NCBI RefSeq assembly: GCF_014268755.2
Contig: NZ_CP077093.1
Span: forward strand, 1,786,001-1,850,000
Length of the DNA: 64,000 bases
Direction: 5' to 3'
From: Pseudomonas vanderleydeniana
GTDB taxonomy: Bacteria > Pseudomonadota > Gammaproteobacteria > Pseudomonadales > Pseudomonadaceae
Made by a program: the position numbers and the translations under genes. The notes beneath the pieces were generated by a model. That model saw only the letters and a program-made list of their open reading frames with translations, searched no databases and was not told where the DNA came from. Shown one piece after another: positions 8,004 through 14,016 of this stretch (its first letter is position 1; every line of letters begins with the position of its first letter).

Positions 8004-8811
8004 ATCGCCGAGACACCCACCGAGCGCCTACGGCTTGCCCCGTGACGGGCACACCGTGTTCCGCTGGGAACATCCGCCGCAGCAACCGACCGTCGAACTG
8101 GAACGCCTGCGCCGCAAGCAGAGCCTGGCCGCAGCGTTCCGGGTGTTCGCCTGGCTCGGTTTCGACATGGGCGGTGCCGGGCATATCACCGTGCGGGATC
8201 CAGAGCACGCTGATCATTTCTGGGTCAATCCGGTAGGCGTGTACTTCGGCCATATCCGGGTGTCCGACCTGCTGCTGGTCAATCCCCATGGCGAGATCGT
8301 CGAAGGCGCCGGCGCGTTGAACCTGGCGGCCTTCGCCATCCATGCCGCCCTGCACGAGGCCCGGCCGGACGTGGTGGCGGCCGCGCATGCCCATTCGTTG
8401 CACGGCAAGGCCTGGTCAAGCCTGGGCCGCCTGCTCGATCCGCTGACCCAGGACGCCTGTGCCTTCTATGAGAAGCATGCGCTGTTCGACAACTTCTCCG
8501 GCGTGGTGCTGGAAAACAGCGAGGGTTCGCGGATCGCCCGTACCCTCGGTCAGCACAAGGCGCTGATCCTGCAGAACCATGGCCTGTTGACGGTGGGCGA
8601 GACGGTCGAGGCGGCGGTCTGGCGCTTCATCGCCATGGACAACGCCGCCCACACCCAACTGCTGGCCGAAGCGGCCGGCACGCCAAGGCCGATTCCGCCC
8701 GAGGTGGCACGCCACACCGCGCGCCAGGTGGGCACCGAGTTCGGTGGCTGGTTCAGTTTTCAACCTTACTGGGACCGGGTTCTGCGCAATGAGCCGGATG
8801 CCTTTCTGTGA
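7993..8811 (+). CDS. class II aldolase/adducin-domain protein
   Basis: This 272-residue protein belongs to the zinc-dependent class II aldolase family (fuculose-phosphate aldolase and ribulose-5-phosphate epimerase relatives). Zinc ligands are visible as His132 and His134 in 'AAAHAHSLHG' and His196 in 'LQNHGLLTVG'. The usual C-terminal domain boundary is intact. The GTG start at 7993 sits 10 bases inside the previous gene and follows GGAGG. The substrate is unknown. Members of this family also include decarboxylases and non-enzymatic adducin-like proteins. Placed between a hydroxyacid dehydrogenase and a sulfonate-binding protein, it probably splits or rearranges the carbon part of an imported organosulfur compound. 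Confidence 0.85.
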   Translation: MATESPRHPPSAYGLPRDGHTVFRWEHPPQQPTVELERLRRKQSLAAAFRVFAWLGFDMGGAGHITVRDPEHADHFWVNPVGVYFGHIRVSDLLLVNPHGEIVEGAGALNLAAFAIHAALHEARPDVVAAAHAHSLHGKAWSSLGRLLDPLTQDACAFYEKHALFDNFSGVVLENSEGSRIARTLGQHKALILQNHGLLTVGETVEAAVWRFIAMDNAAHTQLLAEAAGTPRPIPPEVARHTARQVGTEFGGWFSFQPYWDRVLRNEPDAFL

Positions 8812-8825
8812 CAGGAGTCAGCGTG

Positions 8826-9788
8826 ATGGACCGTCGTCGTTTTCTGCAACTCTCGGCCCTGGCCGGGCTCGGCGCCGTGTTGCCGAGCCTGGGCCGGGCC
8901 CAGGACCTCAGCGGGGTGACCCTGAATGTCGCGACCTACAAGGGCGCGGCGCCGTCGTTTTTCCCCGAGGCCGGTATCGGCCCGGCGCCGTACCAGGTCA
9001 AGTATGCCGAGTTCAATGGCGGCAACCTGAGTTTCGAGGCGCTGGTCAGCGGCACCCTGGATGTCTCGCCGATGAGCGAGATCCCGCCGATCTTCGGTAT
9101 CAGGAACCAGGCGCCGGTGAAGCTGATCGCGGTGCTGACCGGTGACGTCAACAACCAGGCGTTCATCGTGCCCAAGGGCTCGACAGTGCAGTCGGTGGCC
9201 GAGCTCAAGGGCAAGCGCATTGCCTATATCCGTTCGACCAGTTCCCACTACTTCCTGCTCAAGGCGCTGAAGGAACAGGGGCTGGGTTTCGACGACATCG
9301 TGCCCATGGCACTGACGCCCCAGGATGGCTTCGCCGCGTTCCAGAATGGCGCGGTGGATGCCTGGGTCAGCTTCGGCTACTTCATCCAGCTGGCCGAGCT
9401 GCGCAGCGGCGCACGCGTGCTCAAGACCGGGCAGGGCTACCTGTCGGGCAACTACGTGATCGCGGCCAACCAGAACAGCATTGCCGACCCGCTCAAGCAC
9501 GCGGCGATCACCGACTACATTCTGCGCGAGTACCGATCCTGGCAATGGATTGCCGCGCATCCCGAGGAGTGGGCGACCAAAAGCTCGAAGATCCTCGGCA
9601 TGCCCCGGGAAGTGTTCCTGGCGCAGTACAAGGCCCAGAGTGGGCCGCGGATCCTGCAGCCGGTGGACGATGCGGCGGTGCGTTCGCAGCAGGATGTCGC
9701 CGACCTGTTCTTCGAGGCCGGGGTGCTGCCGCAGAAGCTGGATGTGAGTGGCTTGTGGGATCGCAGCTTCAGTTGGAGCCCTGTCTGA
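8826..9788 (+). CDS. ABC transporter substrate-binding protein, sulfonate type (SsuA-like), Tat signal
   Basis: This 320-residue periplasmic binding protein belongs to the SsuA/TauA/NrtA group. The N-terminus 'MDRRRFLQLSALAGLGAV' is a twin-arginine signal with cleavage near residue 25 ('GRA-Q'). The ligand-binding core shows 'FNGGNLSFEALVSGTLDVSP' and 'LKGKRIAYIRSTSSHYFLLK', both typical of the family. ATG 8826 was chosen because AGGAG lies 9 bases upstream; an earlier GTG at 8808 would add six residues before the Tat motif. It is the last gene of the operon and should deliver the ligand to the permease/ATPase pair at 4266-5866. The ligand is not known. Confidence 0.88.
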   Translation: MDRRRFLQLSALAGLGAVLPSLGRAQDLSGVTLNVATYKGAAPSFFPEAGIGPAPYQVKYAEFNGGNLSFEALVSGTLDVSPMSEIPPIFGIRNQAPVKLIAVLTGDVNNQAFIVPKGSTVQSVAELKGKRIAYIRSTSSHYFLLKALKEQGLGFDDIVPMALTPQDGFAAFQNGAVDAWVSFGYFIQLAELRSGARVLKTGQGYLSGNYVIAANQNSIADPLKHAAITDYILREYRSWQWIAAHPEEWATKSSKILGMPREVFLAQYKAQSGPRILQPVDDAAVRSQQDVADLFFEAGVLPQKLDVSGLWDRSFSWSPV

Positions 9789-9860
9789 CAATTTCCTCTC
9801 CATCTGCCTTGCCACTGTGAGAACCGGAGGCTGTGGGACCAGGCTCATTGAGGCCGGACG

Positions 9861-9936
9861 CTGTGGGAGCCGGATTTATCCGCGAAGAAGTCACTGAAAT
9901 CGCCAAAAGCTTCGCGGATAAATCCGGCTCCCACAG
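9861..9936. repeat. REPIN, GGAGCCGGATTTATCC type
   Basis: The arm CTGTGGGAGCCGGATTTATC (then CGCGAAG) at 9861-9887 returns inverted at 9910-9936 across a 22-base spacer. The right arm runs straight into a 16-base tandem repeat. Together with that repeat it fills the 300-base gap before the dipeptidase gene. Confidence 0.85.
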
Positions 9937-10030
9937 AGTGAGGCTCCCACAGAGTGAGGCTCCCACAGAGTGAGGCTCCCACAGAGTGAGGCTCCCACAG
10001 AGTGAGGCTTCCACAGAGTGAGGCTCCCAC
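9935..10030. repeat. six tandem copies of a 16-base unit
   Basis: The unit AGAGTGAGGCTCCCAC occurs six times head to tail at 9935, 9951, 9967, 9983, 9999 and 10015. Only the fifth copy differs, by one base. The GGCTCCCAC part equals the outer end of the adjacent REP arm, so the array looks like slippage growth of a REP end. It stops 58 bases before the dipeptidase start. Confidence 0.95.
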
Positions 10031-10088
10031 AAAACCGTCTCCCAAATACCAGACAGGTGCCAGGCACCGATGTTCATGGACGATCCAG

Positions 10089-11273
10089 ATGTTGAAGAAA
10101 ACCCTTGTTCTGGCCTTGCTGCTCGCGCCGCAAGCCGGGGTCGCCGACTCCCTGCACCAGCGCCTCACCGTCCTCGACAGCCACCTCGACACGCCGATGC
10201 AACTGGCTCGCCCCGGTTGGGATATCACCCAGCGTCATCGTTACCGCGACGACCTGTCCCAGGTCGACCTGCCGCGCATGGAGGAGGGCGGCCTGGACGG
10301 TGGTTTCTGGGCCATCTTCACGCCCCAGGGGCCGCTGACGGCCGAAGGTCGTACCCTCGCCAGCGAGCACGGCCTGGCGGTGCTCACCCGGATCCGCGAC
10401 ATGGTCGCGGCCCACCCACGACAGTTCGCCCTGGCCGTGAAGGCCGAGGATGTTCCGGCGATCATTGCCAGGCGACAGCGGGTGGTGTTCATCAGCATGG
10501 AAAATGCCGAGCCGCTCGCCGCCGATCCCGGGCGCCTGCTGACCTACCGACGCCTGGGCTTGAGCATGCTCGGCCTGGTGCATTCGGCGAACAACGACTT
10601 CGCCGACTCGGCGACCGCCCTGCCGCAATGGCATGGCCTGAGTCCGCAGGGACGGGCGCTGGTGGCCGAGGCCAACCGGTTGGGGATCCTGCTGGATGTG
10701 TCACATGCTTCGGACCAGGTGTTCGACCAGGTGCTGGAACTGTCCAGGGCACCGATCGTCGCCTCGCACTCCTCCAGCCGGGCAATCACCGCGCATCCAC
10801 GCAACCTGGACGACCGGCGCCTGAAGGCACTGGCGGCCAAGGGCGGAGTGATCCAGGTGAACAGCTTCCCCAGCGACCTGATCGAGCAGCGGCCCGACCC
10901 GGAGCGTGGCAAGGCATTGGGGCCGCTGTACAAGGAGTTCCGCCTGGCGGCGAGCATGACGCCGGCGCAGGTGGCGGACCTGGCGGCCCGGATTCGCGAA
11001 GTCGAGGCGCGCTTTCCCGAACCTAAGGCGACGCTCGATGACTACATGAAGCATCTGCTGCACATCCTGGCGGTGGTCGGGCCGGAGCATGTCGGCATCG
11101 GTGCCGACTGGGACGGTGGTGGCGGGGTCGAGGGGCTGGAGGATGTCTCGCAGTTGCCCAGGATCACCGAGCGGTTGCTGGCGGCGGGCTATGGAGAGCG
11201 GGACCTGGCGAATATCTGGGGCGGGAATGTGCTACGGGTATTGGCGCAGGCCCAGGCACGCGCAGAGCACTAG
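10089..11273 (+). CDS. exported membrane dipeptidase, peptidase family M19
   Basis: This 394-residue protein has a Sec signal peptide ('MLKKTLVLALLLAPQAGVAD', cleavage near residue 20) and the renal-dipeptidase fold. Metal-site features are 'LDSHLDTPM' (His32, Asp34), the glutamate in 'ISMENAEPLA', and histidines in 'LDVSHASDQ' and 'VASHSSSRAI'. A later aspartate lies in 'HVGIGADWDG'. The family cleaves L,L- and L,D-dipeptides with a binuclear zinc centre, here probably in the periplasm. ATG 10089 was chosen because it begins the signal peptide. It stands alone between two operons, with REP elements on both sides. Its last 100 bases have a diverged second copy at 11440-11539. A role in dipeptide turnover next to a cyclodipeptide cluster is possible but unproven. 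Confidence 0.88.
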   Translation: MLKKTLVLALLLAPQAGVADSLHQRLTVLDSHLDTPMQLARPGWDITQRHRYRDDLSQVDLPRMEEGGLDGGFWAIFTPQGPLTAEGRTLASEHGLAVLTRIRDMVAAHPRQFALAVKAEDVPAIIARRQRVVFISMENAEPLAADPGRLLTYRRLGLSMLGLVHSANNDFADSATALPQWHGLSPQGRALVAEANRLGILLDVSHASDQVFDQVLELSRAPIVASHSSSRAITAHPRNLDDRRLKALAAKGGVIQVNSFPSDLIEQRPDPERGKALGPLYKEFRLAASMTPAQVADLAARIREVEARFPEPKATLDDYMKHLLHILAVVGPEHVGIGADWDGGGGVEGLEDVSQLPRITERLLAAGYGERDLANIWGGNVLRVLAQAQARAEH

Positions 11274-11302
11274 TCAGGGCACCCTTTGTGGAAAGCGGAC
11301 CT

Positions 11303-11439
11303 CTTGTGGTGAGCGGGCTTGCCCGCGCTGGGCTGCGAAGCAGCCCCATGATCTGGCACCTCATTCCTTCAGGTTCGCTGTGACGGCCGCCTTTGGGGCC
11401 GCTTCGCGCCCCAGCGCGGGCAAGCCCGCTCGCCACAAG
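11303..11439. repeat. long REPIN, same type as 3978-4109
   Basis: Arms TTGTGGTGAGCGGGCTTGCC (left) and its inverse ending CTCGCCACAAG (right) enclose a spacer with the internal pair GCTGCGAAGCAGC and the motif TGGCACCTCATTCCTTCAGG. The element lies exactly between the end of the dipeptidase gene and the relict copy of that end. Confidence 0.85.
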
Positions 11440-11539
11440 GTTGCTGGCGGCGGGCTATGGGGAAAGGGACCTGGCGAATATCTGGGGTGGAAATTTGCTG
11501 CGCGTGTTGACGCAGGCCCAGGCATGCGGCGAGCGCTAG
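11440..11539 (+). pseudogene. relict second copy of the dipeptidase 3' end
   Basis: These 100 bases match 11174-11273, the last 33 codons of the dipeptidase gene, at 86 of 100 positions with no gaps, ending in TAG in the same frame. Thirteen codons differ; eight of the changes are synonymous and five are not, and all five lie in the second half. This pattern means the two sequences diverged while both were translated. It is therefore the end of another allele or homologue, not a fresh local duplication. It has no start of its own and is probably silent. Confidence 0.85.
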
Positions 11540-11552
11540 CCTGGGCCCACTG

Positions 11553-11576
11553 TTGTGGCGCGCGTGCTCGCCACAA
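11553..11576. repeat. single REP-like hairpin
   Basis: TTGTGGCG and its inverse CGCCACAA flank an 8-base loop. It looks like a minimal or decayed member of the GTGGCGAGC family found at 11303-11439. Confidence 0.55.
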
Positions 11577-11822
11577 GTGGTCCGTTCGCCACGAAGGTCG
11601 TCGAGCGCCCGCTCTTCTCAGTCGACCCCGTCATGACTCTATGCATTTCTCGCAATATCTACGTCATAAAATATGAAACAAAGTAATATTTGCATATGCC
11701 TAAAATGTATTTCTCTTATTAAGTTGCGCTCCTTAGGATGGCTTCCATAGACCGAAGTAACTGAATGTTTCGGCGGGCTATAACGGAATGAACTATCCAC
11801 CACACAGGCAGGGAGCGCTTGC
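11577..11822 (+). promoter_or_regulatory. AT-rich upstream region of the amine oxidase-CDPS gene set
   Basis: The first 60 bases are ordinary. 11640-11730 is AT-rich with ATATTTGCATATG, sharing ATTTGCATA with 4141-4149 before the sulfonate operon. AGTAAT is also common to both. This suggests a shared regulator for the two operons. No sigma-70 or sigma-54 promoter could be placed with confidence. Confidence 0.35.
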
Positions 11823-13400
11823 ATGCCGTTGACCAGAAGACAACTGATCGCCCGGGTCGCCGCCGTAGGTGGCCTGCAGGCGGCGACGGCAGTGATGGGC
11901 CTGCTCGGCGTGGACCGTCCTGCCGCAGCCGGTGAAGAGAACTACGCCGCCTTGCCGACCGCCGCTGTCGGCCGGGGCGCCAGTGTGATCGTGATCGGTG
12001 CCGGTATCGGTGGACTGGTCAGTGCCTACGAGTTGAACAAGGCCGGTTTCAAGGTGACCCTGCTCGAAGCCCGCGATCGTGTCGGCGGCCGCAACTGGAC
12101 CGTGCGCCAGGGCGATCGGGTCGAGTACACCGATGGCAGCGTGCAGGTCGCCGACTTCGACCAGGGTTTCTACCTCAATGCCGGCCCAGGCCGCCTGCCC
12201 AGCCACCATCAACTGATGCTCGGCTATTGCCGCGAACTGGGTGTCGAGCTGGAAGTGCTGGTCAACACCAGCCGCAATGCCCTGGTCCGCCCCGATCTCA
12301 ACGCGCCGACCCTTCAGATCCGCCAGGCGGTCAACGACAGCCGTGGGCATTTCTCCGAGCTGCTGGCCAAGGCGGTCAATCGCCATGCGCTGGACCAGGA
12401 ACTGAGCCCCGCCGATCGCGAGAGCCTGCTGAGCTTCCTGAAAACCTGGGGCGATCTCTCGGACAAGCTCGAATACCTCGGCTCGGCCCGCTCCGGCTAC
12501 AAGGTCTGGCCGGGGGCAGGCGACCAGCTGGCGCAGAAGCGCGACCCGCTGCCGCTCAAGACCCTGCTCAACCCGGCGCTGACCACCGCGCTGATGATCG
12601 ACGAGTACCCGGAATTTTCCCCGACCATGTTCCAGCCGGTTGGCGGCATGGACCGGATTGCCAAGGCCTTCGAACGCCACCTCAAGGCGCAACTGCGGCT
12701 GGGCGCGGAGGTCCTGTCGATCGACAACCAGGCCGACTTCGTCGAGGTCGGTTATCTCGACCGCCACAGTGGGCGCAAGCAGGCGCTGAAGGCCGACTAC
12801 GTGATCAGCAGCCTGCCGCTGCCGTTGCTGGCCAAGGTTCGGAACAACCTGGCCAAGCCGGTGCAGCAGGCGATCGGCGCGGTGCAGTTCGGCTACGCCA
12901 ACAAGGTCGCCTGGCAATCCCGGCGTTTTTGGGAGCGCGACTACCAGATCTACGGCGGGCTCTCCTTCATCAACCAGGAGTCTTCCGGCCTGTGGTACCC
13001 CAGCGGTGGTTTCAACCAGGCTGAAGGCGTGCTGGTCGCGGCCTACAACAATGGCGAAACGGCCCGCCGGTTCGGCGAAAAGACTCTCGCCGAGCAGATC
13101 GAACTGTCGCGCCAGGCCGTGGAACTGCTGCACCCCGGGCATGGCCAGGAGCTGCGCAAACCGCTGGCGATCGCCTGGGCCAGGATCCCCTACAACCTGG
13201 GGCCGTGGATCAACCATGAAGTGGCCGAGCCGGACTACAGCCTGCTCAACCAGGCCCAGGGCCGGGTCTACCTGACCAGCGATGGCCTGGCCCACGGGGG
13301 GATCGGGATCTGGCAGGAGTCCGCGGCAGCCGCCGCACGACGGGTGGTCCGTCATCTATTCGAGCGGGCACAAAGCTCGCCGCTCAAGCAAACGGCCTGA
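11823..13400 (+). CDS. exported flavin monoamine oxidase family protein
   Basis: This 525-residue FAD-dependent amine oxidase has an N-terminal 'MPLTRRQLIARVAAVGG' segment that looks like a twin-arginine signal, with cleavage around residue 37. The dinucleotide-binding motif 'VIVIGAGIGGLVSAYEL' lies near residues 55-72 and is followed by 'EARDRVGGRNWTVR', typical of monoamine and L-amino-acid oxidases. The C-terminal FAD loop 'VYLTSDGLAHGGIGIWQES' ends the domain. Such enzymes turn amines or amino acids into imines plus H2O2. A RidA-type imine hydrolase, also with an export signal, follows 90 bases downstream. Substrate classes cannot be separated by eye. It is the first gene of a long same-strand gene set that includes a cyclodipeptide synthase. 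Confidence 0.85.
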   Translation: MPLTRRQLIARVAAVGGLQAATAVMGLLGVDRPAAAGEENYAALPTAAVGRGASVIVIGAGIGGLVSAYELNKAGFKVTLLEARDRVGGRNWTVRQGDRVEYTDGSVQVADFDQGFYLNAGPGRLPSHHQLMLGYCRELGVELEVLVNTSRNALVRPDLNAPTLQIRQAVNDSRGHFSELLAKAVNRHALDQELSPADRESLLSFLKTWGDLSDKLEYLGSARSGYKVWPGAGDQLAQKRDPLPLKTLLNPALTTALMIDEYPEFSPTMFQPVGGMDRIAKAFERHLKAQLRLGAEVLSIDNQADFVEVGYLDRHSGRKQALKADYVISSLPLPLLAKVRNNLAKPVQQAIGAVQFGYANKVAWQSRRFWERDYQIYGGLSFINQESSGLWYPSGGFNQAEGVLVAAYNNGETARRFGEKTLAEQIELSRQAVELLHPGHGQELRKPLAIAWARIPYNLGPWINHEVAEPDYSLLNQAQGRVYLTSDGLAHGGIGIWQESAAAAARRVVRHLFERAQSSPLKQTA

Positions 13401-13490
13401 AAAAGCCGCGCTCTCACTCAAACAGCCACACCGATTTGCCGGGTAGCGGACCTCCGAGGCCGGCATAAAACAATACCTTGGAGTGTCCTT

Positions 13491-13988
13491 ATGTCGTTCA
13501 AGAAAGCCTTGCTGGGGTTGGGGATCCTTTTCGCCGCGAGCAGCTCGCAAGCCGCCTCGATCCAACGGGTGCCGTCGACCTATCCGAATTCGCCGATCCT
13601 GCAATCGGTGACCCTGCCGGCCAATGCCGAGGTCGCCTACCTCTCCGGGCTGCTGCCCGATCCGGTCGATCCCAAGGCCGCCAAGGACCAGGTCCGCGCC
13701 AGCGGCAACACCGAGACCCAGGCCCGCGCGGTGCTGCGCAAGGTCGAGGCGATCCTCGCCAGCCAGGGCCTGGGTCTGGGCGACGTGGTGCAGTTGCGCA
13801 TCTACCTGGTGGGCGACCCGGCGCTGGGCGGCAAGCTGGATTTCGACGGCCTGCAAACCGCCTTCCGCGAATTCTTCGGTACCGACAGGCAACCGCTGAA
13901 GCCGGCCCGTACCACGGTGCAGGTAGCCGGGCTGGTGCTGCCCGGTGCGCTGATCGAAGTCGAAACCGTTGCCGCCAAGGCGCGCTGA
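13491..13988 (+). CDS. RidA (YjgF/YER057c/UK114) family protein with signal peptide
   Basis: This 165-residue protein is a RidA-fold enamine/imine deaminase carrying a Sec signal peptide ('MSFKKALLGLGILFAASSSQ', cleavage near residue 21). The family's key arginine is in 'PARTTVQVAGL' and the glutamate in 'IEVETVAA'. RidA proteins usually act in the cytoplasm on imines made by PLP enzymes or amine oxidases. An exported copy directly after an exported amine oxidase argues that the two work in sequence in the periplasm. ATG 13491 is preceded by GGAGTG. Some subfamilies lack deaminase activity, but the arginine is kept here. Confidence 0.85.
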   Translation: MSFKKALLGLGILFAASSSQAASIQRVPSTYPNSPILQSVTLPANAEVAYLSGLLPDPVDPKAAKDQVRASGNTETQARAVLRKVEAILASQGLGLGDVVQLRIYLVGDPALGGKLDFDGLQTAFREFFGTDRQPLKPARTTVQVAGLVLPGALIEVETVAAKAR

Positions 13989-14016
13989 GCCGATCCACAG
14001 GAAGGATATTCGAGTC

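Noticed and set aside
9935..10030. CRISPR array
   Set aside because: The 16-base units abut with no spacers, the unit is too short and no cas gene is near.
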